A stretch of DNA of 64,000 nucleotides, taken from positions 62,001 to 126,000 of the forward strand of contig NZ_PYMJ01000010.1 of the NCBI RefSeq assembly GCF_003025615.1. The letters run 5' to 3'. How positions within the stretch are numbered: position 1 is the first letter of the stretch; each line of letters begins with the position of its first letter. Positions 33,685 to 43,132 of this stretch are shown in pieces. The position numbers were made by a program, and so were the translations under genes. The notes under the pieces were generated by a model, which saw nothing but the letters and a program-made list of their open reading frames with translations, searched no databases and was not told where the DNA came from. The DNA comes from Photobacterium frigidiphilum (GTDB taxonomy: Bacteria; Pseudomonadota; Gammaproteobacteria; Enterobacterales; Vibrionaceae).

Positions 33685-36600
33685 TTAATCATTATTTTCT
33701 AACTCAACATGAGGGGCAATTGACCCTTGTTTTCGAGTCGCTAATTCCTCATAAAGTTGCCATTTACGCTCTGCTACTTTCTGTGCGCGGGCTGTAATAT
33801 CAGCCGCAACTTCAGGGTGAGTTCTACGAAGAATTTGATAACGCGCTTCATTATAACGATACTCAGCCAGTGGAATACTTGGGCGTAATGTATCTAATGA
33901 AAATGGGGTTTCATCGACATCTCGTAAGTCTGGGTTATAACGGAACAATGGCCAGTGGCCTGATTTCACTGCTAATTGCTGCTGATGTAATCCCTCTTCC
34001 ATATTAATGCCATGCGCAATACAGTGACTGTAGGCAATAATAATTGAAGGACCGTGATACGCTTCTGCTTCTCGCATCGCTAACAACACCTGCTGAGGAT
34101 CGGCACCTAAGGCAACTCGAGCAACATACACGTTGTTGTAAGAAATAGCCTGCATCGCGACGTCTTTCTTGGTGGCTTGCTTACCGGCAGTGGCAAACTT
34201 CGCTACCGCGCCCAATGGGGTCGATTTTGACATTTGGCCGCCAGTATTTGAATACACTTCGGTATCCATCACCAACACGTTAACATCAGCACCACTGGCT
34301 AATACATGGTCTAAGCCACTAGAGCCAATATCATATGCCCAACCATCACCACCCACTATCCAGATAGAACGGCGAATAAGCTGATCGGCGACCGATATTA
34401 GATTTAAGGCTGATTCTGTACCCAGAGTTTTAAGCTGTGTTTTTAGCTTATCAACCCGTTTAATTTGGCTCTGAATATCGCTTTCGGTTTGCTGCTCGGC
34501 ATGCAGTAGCTCATCGACTAACTGTGGATCAAGAGATTCCTTATTTTCCACCAGCAATTGCTCTGCCATCTCATGCTGCTTAACCGCCGCAAGTCGGAAG
34601 CCAAAACCAAATTCGGCATTATCTTCAAACAACGAGTTTGCCCATGCTGGGCCACGACCATCAGCATTTTTCGACCATGGTGTGGTGGGTAAGTTACCCC
34701 CGTAAATTGACGAACACCCTGTCGCATTGGCAATCATTAAGCGATCACCAAATAACTGAGACATCAATTTAAGGTAAGGCGTTTCACCACAACCTGAACA
34801 CGCCCCTGAAAATTCAAACAACGGCTGCAAGAACTGCGCGCCACGCACATTAGAGAAATCAATACGAGAGCGATCGTTATAAGCAATGGTTTCAAAGAAT
34901 TCAAGATTCTGTTTCTCTTGCTCCATATACGGCGCTTTAATTTCCATGTTTATTGCTTTGCGTTCTGGCTTCCCGTCACTCGCTTCTTCGATCACCATTG
35001 GGCAAGCATCAACACACAACGTACAGCCTGTGCAATCTTCTGCATACACCTGCAAGGTATAACGGGTATCTGGGAAACCACGGGCAGTAATACCTGCCGA
35101 TTTGAACCCATCTGGAGCCTGTTCAAGAATCGATTTATCGTAGAACTTGGCACGAATCGCAGCATGTGGGCAGACAATGCTACAGTTACCGCACTGAATA
35201 CAATCTTGCGATTCCCAAACCGGTATTTTCTGGGCAATGTTACGTTTTTCCCACTGAGTGGTGCCCGACGGATAAGTGCCATCGACAGGAAGCATAGAAA
35301 CAGGAATTAAATCCCCTTTTCCTGCCATCATTTGTGCTGTCACTTGCTGGACAAATTCAGGTGCCAGTGCAGAAACAACAGGTTTAGGCTGGCTGGTTGC
35401 TGTTACTTGCTGCTGAACCTCTACTTGGTATAAATGCGCTAAAGTATGATCGACCGCCGCGAAGTTTTTCTGTACCACTTCGGGACCTTTACGGGCATAG
35501 GTTTTTTCGATCGCTTTTTTAATTTTCGCAATGGCGACGTCTTTATCTAACACACCAGAGAGCGCAAAAAAGCAGGTTTGCATAATCGTATTAATGCGTG
35601 TGCCCATACCCGTATCACGCCCGACTTTGTAGGCATCAATAACATGCAGGCTCATGTGGCGATCAATTAATTGTTGCTGCATTCTGGCAGGTAAACTATC
35701 CCACACCTTATCTACAGGAACCGTGGTATTGAGTAAGAACGTTGCCTTATCAGCGGCTTTTGCCAACATGTCTGTACTTTCAACAAACGTTGATTGGTGA
35801 CACGCCACAAAGTTCGCCGATTGAATTAAATACGGACTATTAATTGGGTGATGACCAAAACGCAGATGTGACTCAGTTTGCGATCCTGACTTTTTAGAAT
35901 CATAGACAAAATAACCTTGTGCAAAATAATTAGGATCATCCCCGATTATCTTAATGGTATTCTTATTTGCCCCGACCGTACCATCGGCACCAAGCCCATA
36001 GAACATCGCGCGAACAACGTCGTTGGATTCAATATCAAAAGCGGGATCGTATTCAAGGTGCGAGTTCATCACATCATCAATAATACCGATCGTAAAATGA
36101 TGCTTCGATTTATCTTGTGCAAGGTTGTCAAAAATAGCTTTGACCATCGCGGGCGTAAATTCTTTGCTCGATAAACCATAACGGCCAGCCACTAATCGCG
36201 GCATTACCTGATTAGGCTTAACACTATACATATCTTGATTATCGATCAAAGCAGTCAGTATGTCTTGATACAGCGGATCTGCATTGGCACCCGGTTCTTT
36301 TGTGCGATCAAGCACGGTGATTTTCGTTACTGTTTCAGGCAGTGCAGCCAACAGATGCTCTGCAGATAACGGACGATAGAGGCGTACCTGTAATACACCC
36401 ACCTTTTTGCCTTGCGCCACTAAATATTCGACCGTTTCTTTTATGGTTTCAACACCGGACCCCATCGCAATCACGACATGTTCAGCATCTGGTGCGCCAT
36501 GGAATTCCAGTAACTTATAATGACGCCCTGTTAACTCACCCAGTTTATCCATACACTGCTGCACAATAGCAGGCGTTTGAGCATAAAACGGATTAACCGT

Positions 36601-37329
36601 TTCACGACCTTGGAAATATACATCTGGGTTTTGTGCCGTACCACGAATAAACGGCTTATCGGGTCTTAAGCCTCTCTCCCGATGTTCGCGTACTAACTTA
36701 TCTGAAATCATTTCTCTGATATGAGCATCAGAAATTACCTTGATTTTATTCACTTCATGCGAGGTTCTAAAACCATCAAAAAAGTGAATGAAGGGAATAC
36801 GAGAATCAAGAGTGGCAGCGTGAGCCACCAGCGCCATATCATGAGCTTCTTGTACCGACGATGACGCCAATAACGCAAAACCGGTGCCTCGAGCAGCCAT
36901 AATATCTTGATGGTCACCAAAGATTGATAAACCCTGTGCCGCTAGCGAACGGGCTGCGACATGGAATACCGCAGAAGTAAGTTCTCCTGCAATTTTATAC
37001 ATGTTCGGCAGCATTAACATTAAGCCTTGAGAGGCGGTAAATGTTGTGGTTAATGCCCCACTTTGTAATGCGCCATGGACGGTACCTGCTGCACCACCTT
37101 CACTTTGCATTTCAGCAATAAGAGGAATATTACCCCAAATATTACGCTTGTCTTCCGCTGCCCATTGATCGGCAAATTCCGCCATGGTCGAAGATGGCGT
37201 TATTGGATAAATAGCACACACTTCACTAACACGATAAGCAATATGTGCCGTGGCTTCGTTACCGTCACACGTGTGCATAACAGATTCTGTCGATACATTT
37301 TTAGTCATAAGATCGTTGTTCGTTGTCAT
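33685..37329 (-). CDS. nifJ: Pyruvate:ferredoxin (flavodoxin) oxidoreductase
   Basis: The 1214-residue protein is a single-chain PFOR, which converts pyruvate and CoA to acetyl-CoA, CO2 and reduced ferredoxin or flavodoxin. The domain order is normal: pyrimidine-binding domain with YPITPSSTMAE near the start, CoA/transketolase-like middle, a ferredoxin domain with two 4Fe-4S clusters (CIQCGNCSIVCP and CTGCTLCVDACP, about residues 695-765), and the C-terminal thiamine-diphosphate domain with GCGETPYLKL, VGGDGWAYDIG and VMDTEVYSNTGGQ. AGGAG lies seven bases before the ATG. It begins ten bases after the GltD-like gene, so both are cotranscribed. In this cluster it would use the pyruvate released by YgeX. 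Confidence 0.96.
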   Translation of the reverse strand: MTTNNDLMTKNVSTESVMHTCDGNEATAHIAYRVSEVCAIYPITPSSTMAEFADQWAAEDKRNIWGNIPLIAEMQSEGGAAGTVHGALQSGALTTTFTASQGLMLMLPNMYKIAGELTSAVFHVAARSLAAQGLSIFGDHQDIMAARGTGFALLASSSVQEAHDMALVAHAATLDSRIPFIHFFDGFRTSHEVNKIKVISDAHIREMISDKLVREHRERGLRPDKPFIRGTAQNPDVYFQGRETVNPFYAQTPAIVQQCMDKLGELTGRHYKLLEFHGAPDAEHVVIAMGSGVETIKETVEYLVAQGKKVGVLQVRLYRPLSAEHLLAALPETVTKITVLDRTKEPGANADPLYQDILTALIDNQDMYSVKPNQVMPRLVAGRYGLSSKEFTPAMVKAIFDNLAQDKSKHHFTIGIIDDVMNSHLEYDPAFDIESNDVVRAMFYGLGADGTVGANKNTIKIIGDDPNYFAQGYFVYDSKKSGSQTESHLRFGHHPINSPYLIQSANFVACHQSTFVESTDMLAKAADKATFLLNTTVPVDKVWDSLPARMQQQLIDRHMSLHVIDAYKVGRDTGMGTRINTIMQTCFFALSGVLDKDVAIAKIKKAIEKTYARKGPEVVQKNFAAVDHTLAHLYQVEVQQQVTATSQPKPVVSALAPEFVQQVTAQMMAGKGDLIPVSMLPVDGTYPSGTTQWEKRNIAQKIPVWESQDCIQCGNCSIVCPHAAIRAKFYDKSILEQAPDGFKSAGITARGFPDTRYTLQVYAEDCTGCTLCVDACPMVIEEASDGKPERKAINMEIKAPYMEQEKQNLEFFETIAYNDRSRIDFSNVRGAQFLQPLFEFSGACSGCGETPYLKLMSQLFGDRLMIANATGCSSIYGGNLPTTPWSKNADGRGPAWANSLFEDNAEFGFGFRLAAVKQHEMAEQLLVENKESLDPQLVDELLHAEQQTESDIQSQIKRVDKLKTQLKTLGTESALNLISVADQLIRRSIWIVGGDGWAYDIGSSGLDHVLASGADVNVLVMDTEVYSNTGGQMSKSTPLGAVAKFATAGKQATKKDVAMQAISYNNVYVARVALGADPQQVLLAMREAEAYHGPSIIIAYSHCIAHGINMEEGLHQQQLAVKSGHWPLFRYNPDLRDVDETPFSLDTLRPSIPLAEYRYNEARYQILRRTHPEVAADITARAQKVAERKWQLYEELATRKQGSIAPHVELENND

Positions 37330-37338
37330 GATAAGCTC

Positions 37339-38973
37339 CTATTCCGTTAGTGCCGCGACCATTTCAATCGCATGACAAGGACATTGGGAATAGCAGGCTT
37401 CACAACCGGTGCACTTATCGTAATCCACCTTATAGCCTTTACCTTTCCCAAGATGGGTAATTGCACCTTGCGGACAAGCCCCCAAACAACCATTACATTC
37501 AAAACAGTTACCACAAGAATAACAACGCTGTGCCTCGTATAAGGCTTCCTCTTGTGTTAACCCACCCACCACTTCATCAAATGAAGTCGCACGCTGGATC
37601 ACCGGAATCGCAGGTTGCTCACTCTGCTCGGCATCGGTTTTGTACCACAGGTGTAACTTATCAAAGCGGATCAGTGGTTGCTTGCTGATCTTGCTAAAAC
37701 TACGGTGATTAAGGAATGCATCAATGTGTGCCGCAGCTTTCTTACCGTGCCCCACCGCAATGGTAACGGTACGGTCGCTCGGCACCATGTCACCACCTGC
37801 AAACAACCCTTTATAACCCGTCATCATTTGTTCATTTACGATCACGGTTCCATCGTGTTTATGCTCAACGCACGGTATCGATTCGGTCAGCTTGGTATCA
37901 ATATTCTGACCCAGAGCCAGAATCAATGAATCCGCTTCCACTGTTTCAAATTCGCCAGTCGGTTGCGGACGACCATTGTCATCAATCGCCATTTTTTCCA
38001 ACGTAAACGCCGTGCCATCGATTTCTTTAATGGTGCGCTGCCAATGGAAAGTCACGCCTTCTTCCATTGCTTCGACACATTCAAAATCATGGGCTGGCAT
38101 GTGTGCACGATCGCGACGGTAAATCACCGTCACATCTGCCCCCAAACGGCGTGCAGTTCGGGCTGCATCCATCGCGGTATTGCCGCCGCCATAGACTGCA
38201 ACACGTTTACCTAATACGGGCGCAGTACCCAGTTCAACATCGCGTAAGTACGAGACCGCATCGTTGACTTTTTCAGGCTCATCGTTTGGAATATCAACAC
38301 CACGACCGACATGTGCACCAATCGCGAGGAAAACCGCATCAAACTGCCCTTTCACTTTCTCGGCCAGTAAATCTTCCACTTTGTGGTTCAATATAATCTT
38401 GATACCCATGGCTTCGATGCGTGCGATTTCATTTTCTAAAATATCACGCGGTAAACGGTACGCAGGAATACCAAAGTGCATCATGCCACCAGCCATTGGT
38501 GCTGCATCGCGTATTTCAACCTCATGCCCTTTACGCTTGAGGTGATATGCCGTCGCTAAACCACTAGGACCCGCGCCAACAACTAATACTCGTTTACCGG
38601 TTGGCTCGGCCTGAAAACGTACTTGCCAATTATTGACTAACGCTTGATCACCTAAATAACGTTCAACGGCATGAATACTCACCGCTTGATCCACGTTGGT
38701 ACGATTACACGCCGATTCGCACGGGTGGTAACACACGCGACCATGAATCGCAGGCATTGGGTTATTTTTGATTAACGCTTGAAAGGCATCTTCATAGTGC
38801 TCTGACTGAGCGAGGGATAGCCATTCTTGTATATTACTCCCGGTAGGACAGGCGTGATTACAAGGTGGTAGGGAATTGGAATAGATAGGAAGTTTTGTAC
38901 GAATGGCCCCTGACCCTTTTTTCATTTTAAGGTCTGGGGGTAAGGTCATATCCTTAGAACAATTGCTCATCAT
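37339..38973 (-). CDS. GltD-like NAD(P)H/flavin Fe-S oxidoreductase
   Basis: The 544-residue product resembles the small subunit of glutamate synthase and PreT/AegA-type proteins. It has an N-terminal Fe-S helical domain (CNHACPTG, YHPCESACNR), an FAD site VVGAGPSGLATAYHL near residue 130, an NAD(P) site VYGGGNTAMDAARTARRLGA near residue 265, and a C-terminal ferredoxin domain with two clusters (CFECNGCLGACP and CTGCEACYSQCP). It could move electrons between NAD(P)H and the ferredoxin reduced by NifJ, which begins ten bases downstream. E. coli has related proteins (AegA, UacF/YgfT) tied to purine and formate metabolism, but the arrangement here differs. The exact reaction is unknown. Confidence 0.86.
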   Translation of the reverse strand: MMSNCSKDMTLPPDLKMKKGSGAIRTKLPIYSNSLPPCNHACPTGSNIQEWLSLAQSEHYEDAFQALIKNNPMPAIHGRVCYHPCESACNRTNVDQAVSIHAVERYLGDQALVNNWQVRFQAEPTGKRVLVVGAGPSGLATAYHLKRKGHEVEIRDAAPMAGGMMHFGIPAYRLPRDILENEIARIEAMGIKIILNHKVEDLLAEKVKGQFDAVFLAIGAHVGRGVDIPNDEPEKVNDAVSYLRDVELGTAPVLGKRVAVYGGGNTAMDAARTARRLGADVTVIYRRDRAHMPAHDFECVEAMEEGVTFHWQRTIKEIDGTAFTLEKMAIDDNGRPQPTGEFETVEADSLILALGQNIDTKLTESIPCVEHKHDGTVIVNEQMMTGYKGLFAGGDMVPSDRTVTIAVGHGKKAAAHIDAFLNHRSFSKISKQPLIRFDKLHLWYKTDAEQSEQPAIPVIQRATSFDEVVGGLTQEEALYEAQRCYSCGNCFECNGCLGACPQGAITHLGKGKGYKVDYDKCTGCEACYSQCPCHAIEMVAALTE

Positions 38974-38992
38974 ATTCTACCTTTTTGACGGT

Positions 38993-39033
38993 AAAAAAAT
39001 GCGCCCTTGGATGTAATAATTTGAGTGGGCGCA
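38993..39033 (-). terminator. Terminator-like hairpin between carbamate kinase and the GltD-like gene
   Basis: On the minus strand TGCGCCC pairs with GGGCGCA around a long loop and is followed by TTTTTTT. It lies inside what otherwise looks like one long operon, so it may reduce rather than abolish transcription into the GltD-nifJ part. Confidence 0.65.
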
Positions 39034-39128
39034 GATCATGAAAAGCAGTGATGTGAAAGAATTAGGCTTATTGGTTACGTTACGCACGGTGCCAATACAC
39101 ACCTCTTTTCCTCATCACTGCACTTGGC

Positions 39129-40031
39129 CTACATACTCACGCATGTACCTGCGCGTTCGGCCAATACTTCTAATCCTTCTTCAAGCGCACCGATATAGGC
39201 ACGTCCACCGAATGTGGCAAAGTCAGTCGCTGCTTCGACTTTTGGCCCCATTGAACCGGCGGGGAAATCATATTCACTCAGTTCTGTGGGCGTTGCCTTA
39301 CGCAGTGCTCGTTGGTTATCAGTACCCCAATCTAAATACACGGCGTCGGCATCGGTTAAGATCAATAATTTATCGGCATTGAGTTGCTTTGCTAATAACG
39401 TGGCTGAAAGATCTTTGTCAATCACACCTTCTACACCTTGGTAGCCTACTTCAGCACGGCAAACAGGAATACCACCACCACCACAACAAATCACGACCTG
39501 CCCGGCCGCAAGTAAGGTATCTATAGACACCTTATCTAATATATTGATTGGTTTAGGTGACGGCACTACACGACGAACAAATTCGCCATCTCGTTTCATG
39601 ATCCAATTGTTGGCTTCTGCAAGAATGCCCGCTTCTTCTTCGTTGTAGACGGGTCCAACAAACTTCGAAGGATCCAACATGCTTGGATCGTTGGCATCGA
39701 CTTCAATGCGGGTTAACAAAGTCGCCACTTGTATTTCTGGCATGAGGTTTTGCAGCTCTTGCGCCAACATATAGCCAATCATGCCTTCACTTTCTGCACC
39801 TAACACATCTAATGGGTACGGTGATACTTTGTCATACGCTAGGTTCTGTAACGCTAATAAGCCGACTTGCGGCCCATTACCATGGACAATAGCAACTTGG
39901 TATTCTTTGGCTATTTCAGCAATGGCTTTTGCCGCTACTTTGATGTTAGCGAGTTGATTGTCAAAACTGGGCGCGTCGCCACGACGCAGCAAGGCATTAC
40001 CGCCAAGGGCTACTACAGCTGTGGGTTTCAT
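39129..40031 (-). CDS. arcC: Carbamate kinase (ArcC/YqeA type)
   Basis: Carbamate kinase makes ATP from carbamoyl phosphate and ADP. The 300-residue product has the family's ALGGNALLRRG start, VHGNGPQVGLL around residue 49, VICCGGGGIPV and SATLLAKQLNADKLLILTD. In the E. coli cluster the corresponding gene is yqeA. Here it lies in the same direction between hyuA and the GltD-like gene, so it fits as the energy-conserving step for carbamoyl phosphate formed by YgeW. An AAGGAGG ribosome binding site stands just before the ATG. Confidence 0.95.
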   Translation of the reverse strand: MKPTAVVALGGNALLRRGDAPSFDNQLANIKVAAKAIAEIAKEYQVAIVHGNGPQVGLLALQNLAYDKVSPYPLDVLGAESEGMIGYMLAQELQNLMPEIQVATLLTRIEVDANDPSMLDPSKFVGPVYNEEEAGILAEANNWIMKRDGEFVRRVVPSPKPINILDKVSIDTLLAAGQVVICCGGGGIPVCRAEVGYQGVEGVIDKDLSATLLAKQLNADKLLILTDADAVYLDWGTDNQRALRKATPTELSEYDFPAGSMGPKVEAATDFATFGGRAYIGALEEGLEVLAERAGTCVSM

Positions 40032-40074
40032 ATTACCTCCTTGAGGTTCTAAATTTTAAAGGGAAATTGCCTTC

Positions 40075-41571
40075 TTACTCTTTCTCACCACCATGATTCG
40101 CAGAGGTTTGCTCCGTTGAGAGTTCACTCATTGAAATATGCTGCGTTGAGAAAGGTTTGCGGTGAACAAAGCGGCCATTCCCAGCTTTCCCCATAAATTC
40201 ACCCATACACGCCACTACATTGCCACGGCTTAATGTCATAACTGGCCAGCCATGGCTTTCTATTGATTCAAACGGGGTATAATCGGTATTGTCGTGCAAT
40301 AAATCGTGTGTGACTGTGACATTCTCTTTCGGATCAAACAGCACAATGTCAGCATCAGCACCAATATCAAAACTGCCTTTCTGTGGATACAATCCAAACA
40401 GCTTTGCTGGCATATAGCTGGTTAATTCCACAAAACGGCTTGGCGTAATTCGCCCTGCCATCACACCCTCAGAGAAGAGCAATGGCATACGCGTCTCTAC
40501 ACCAGGCATGCCATTTGGACAGGCACTAAAATTATCTTTTCCGCGTTGTTTTTGCTCATGATAAGTAAACGAGCAATGATCGGTCGCAACGGTATCAATA
40601 CTGCCATCCATAAGGCCTTGCCATAATTTTTCACGTTCTGCGATTGGGCGTAATGGTGGGCTTAAAATGAATTTCAATGCATCGTCACGTTCGTAACAAC
40701 TTTCATCCAGTAACAAATACTGAGGGCAGGTTTCCGCCCATACAGGTTGTTTGTTTTGGCGGGCTAAGCGAATGTAGTCCAGCCCTAATCCATTGGATAA
40801 GTGGACGATATATAACGGTGCATTATCGGCTAATCGTGCAAGATTTATCATTCGACCAATAGCTTCTGCTTCACACTCTAACGGACGGCTTATGGCATGG
40901 TATTTCGGGGCGGTTTTACCTGCTTCCAACAGTTGAGTACGACGTAATGCAATTGCAGCATCGTTCTCTGGATGAACCGTTGTTAGTGCATTCACTTTAT
41001 TTAACTGCGTTAATGCGCGCAGTACTGAGTCATCATCTAATTTATAGCCATAAGTAAGATAGAGCTTGAAGCTCGAAATACCTTCTTCTTCGACCATAGA
41101 CGCCATTTCGGCAAGAATCTCGTCATTTATATGCTGAATAACGCCATGAAAGCTGTAATCAATAACGGCATTATTACCAGCGTAGTCTTTATAAACACTA
41201 AGTTGGTGATGCAGGTTACACCCTTTAGGTCCAAACCCCATGTGGTCGATAACCATGGTTGTACCACCACAAGCTGCCGATCGGGTACCTGTATAAAAAT
41301 CATCGATGCTACGGGTAAACCCTGCATCAATATTGAAATGGGTATGTACATCGATACCACCCGGCATCACGTATAATCCCGCGGCATCAATCACTTTGGT
41401 GCCTTTGGGGTAATCATCGATGGTATGAGCAACCTTGGCAATCTTGCCATCAATAATTAAGATCTGTTTTTTACTTTCGCTATGAGCGTCTACAACAATA
41501 CCGTTAACGATTAAGGTTGGGCGAACATCGTTGTCGACCGGACGGTTTGCAGAATGAATGCTCTGTTTCAT
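40075..41571 (-). CDS. hyuA: Dihydropyrimidinase/hydantoinase HyuA (YgeZ)
   Basis: The 498-residue protein is an amidohydrolase that opens cyclic ureides such as hydantoins or dihydropyrimidines. The metal centre is visible: GIDVHTHFN (His-x-His) near residue 75, the carboxylated-lysine stretch SSFKLYLTYG near 168, histidines in TVHPEN and IVHLSNG, and the catalytic aspartate in VATDHCSF near 333. It is longer than E. coli HyuA (461) by short N- and C-terminal extensions. AAAGGAC precedes the start. In the cluster it should feed an open-chain ureido acid to YgeY/YgeW; the true substrate is not known. Confidence 0.93.
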   Translation of the reverse strand: MKQSIHSANRPVDNDVRPTLIVNGIVVDAHSESKKQILIIDGKIAKVAHTIDDYPKGTKVIDAAGLYVMPGGIDVHTHFNIDAGFTRSIDDFYTGTRSAACGGTTMVIDHMGFGPKGCNLHHQLSVYKDYAGNNAVIDYSFHGVIQHINDEILAEMASMVEEEGISSFKLYLTYGYKLDDDSVLRALTQLNKVNALTTVHPENDAAIALRRTQLLEAGKTAPKYHAISRPLECEAEAIGRMINLARLADNAPLYIVHLSNGLGLDYIRLARQNKQPVWAETCPQYLLLDESCYERDDALKFILSPPLRPIAEREKLWQGLMDGSIDTVATDHCSFTYHEQKQRGKDNFSACPNGMPGVETRMPLLFSEGVMAGRITPSRFVELTSYMPAKLFGLYPQKGSFDIGADADIVLFDPKENVTVTHDLLHDNTDYTPFESIESHGWPVMTLSRGNVVACMGEFMGKAGNGRFVHRKPFSTQHISMSELSTEQTSANHGGEKE

Positions 41572-41656
41572 TACGTTGTCCTTTTTGTATCAAATCTATT
41601 TATTACACTGTTTTGTTATTTTTTTATCGCATTCGCAAACTCAAACAATAAAGCCA

Positions 41657-41713
41657 TCCCGAGGGGGATATGTGGTCAGTTCTCTAAGGCAGAGTGAACT
41701 GACACCCTCGGGA
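41657..41713. repeat. Large two-part hairpin in the ygeY-hyuA gap
   Basis: TCCCGAGGG (41657-41665) pairs with CCCTCGGGA (41705-41713), and inside it GTCAGTTC (41675-41682) pairs with GAACTGAC (41696-41703). There is an asymmetric internal loop on the 5' side and no T tract. It lies in a 220-base gap inside the operon and could be an mRNA processing or stability element, or a REP-like repeat. Confidence 0.6.
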
Positions 41714-41793
41714 CGGAAGTCGGTATCAATATCGTTTAACGCTTATTGTTATTAATGAAACATCATTCGACATTGCGAAGTTGTAAGTCGTTT

Positions 41794-43011
41794 CTATTTT
41801 TCGAGTTGTTTCAAATACATTTGTGGGATCACGGCATACATTGCCGCACAAGTTACTAGATGATCTTTCCATGTTTTTTCGTTTGGCGCGTGTGCTTCAG
41901 GCTCTTTACCCGGACCAAATCCAATAACAGGAATACCGTAACGACCCATGATAGAAACGCCGTTAGTAGAGAATGTCCACTTATCAACCTTTGGTTTCTT
42001 GTCGAATAATAATTCGTAAGAAGCTTCTAGTGTCTTGGTCGCGACATGCTCTTCATCAATCACCCACGTTGGGAAATAACACTCTGTTGGGTAAACCAAA
42101 CCAGTGTAAGCTGGGCGGTTGTATTCATACATAGACACCACACCTTGTGCCTCTTGTACTGCTGGTAGTGCACGAATTTCGTCAAGTGCACCTTCCCATG
42201 TTTCGCCCCATGTTAAGCGACGGTCAATAGACACAGCACAGCTATCTGCGACAGCACAACGGCTTGGTGAGGTAAAGAATATTTCAGAGACAGTCAGTGT
42301 GCCTTTGCCTAGGAATGGGTCATCTTTTAGGTTATGAGATAGCCCTTCAAGTTGGTTCAGAATTGGACCCATTTTGAAGATAGCGTTATCGCCACGCTCT
42401 GGTGCAGAGCCATGGCAGCTCACCCCTGCTACATCAACACGAATTTCCATACGTCCGCGCTGACCACGGTAGATCTGGCAATCTGTTGGCTCAGTAGAAA
42501 CCACAAACTCTGGACGAATATTGCTTTCTTCGATGATGTACTGCCAGCAAAGACCATCACAATCTTCTTCTTGTACAGTACCAGTAACTAACAACGTGTA
42601 TTCATCTTCAAGACCAAGATCTTTGATGATCTTGCCAGCATAAACCATTGAAGCCATGCCGCCTTCTTGATCCGATGCACCACGACCACCGATAATTTCG
42701 TCGTTTTCCATGCCTTGGTATGGGTCGAATTCCCAGTTGTCCATGTTGCCGACACCAACGGTATCAATGTGTGCATCCATCGCAATCAAATGTGGACCAT
42801 GACCAATCCACCCTAGTACGTTACCCATTGGGTCGATTTCAACTTTGTCGAAACCCACTTTTTCCATTTCTTCTTTGATTCTCAACACTACTTTTTCTTC
42901 GTCGCAGCTTTCGCTTGGAATCGCAATCATGTCACGTAAGAAACGTGTCATATCTGCTCTGTATTCTTCCGCTTTTTCTACAACAGTGTTGAAAGGAATA
43001 TTCTTTGTCAT
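41794..43011 (-). CDS. ygeY: YgeY, selenium-metabolism-linked M20-type hydrolase
   Basis: The 405-residue product belongs to the M20 metallopeptidase/deacetylase group and closely follows YgeY. Two-zinc ligands and catalytic residues can be read: [20 protein letters not shown] (bridging Asp), VQEEDCDG (catalytic Glu-Glu), VSTEPTD and a late HAPNE histidine. YgeY is thought to remove an acyl or carbamoyl-type group from a purine-breakdown intermediate; the exact reaction is inferred. It has AAGGAG before its ATG and lies between hyuA and ygeX in the same direction. Confidence 0.94.
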   Translation of the reverse strand: MTKNIPFNTVVEKAEEYRADMTRFLRDMIAIPSESCDEEKVVLRIKEEMEKVGFDKVEIDPMGNVLGWIGHGPHLIAMDAHIDTVGVGNMDNWEFDPYQGMENDEIIGGRGASDQEGGMASMVYAGKIIKDLGLEDEYTLLVTGTVQEEDCDGLCWQYIIEESNIRPEFVVSTEPTDCQIYRGQRGRMEIRVDVAGVSCHGSAPERGDNAIFKMGPILNQLEGLSHNLKDDPFLGKGTLTVSEIFFTSPSRCAVADSCAVSIDRRLTWGETWEGALDEIRALPAVQEAQGVVSMYEYNRPAYTGLVYPTECYFPTWVIDEEHVATKTLEASYELLFDKKPKVDKWTFSTNGVSIMGRYGIPVIGFGPGKEPEAHAPNEKTWKDHLVTCAAMYAVIPQMYLKQLEK

Positions 43012-43132
43012 TGTAATTCTCCTTGGGTCGAGTGGTGGTCATCACACCCGACATGATCTATTTTCAAGGCACCCTGCACTTTTGATGACGCACGCAGGAC
43101 GCTAATTAATTTTCTTAATATATATTTTGTAA

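Noticed and set aside
36342-36569. Plus-strand frames inside nifJ and its neighbour
   Set aside because: They are antisense to well-supported enzymes and show no protein-like pattern.
39079-39095. Second sigma-54 promoter before the GltD-like gene
   Set aside because: A -24-like TTGGCAC is present on the minus strand but nothing resembling the -12 element follows at the right spacing.
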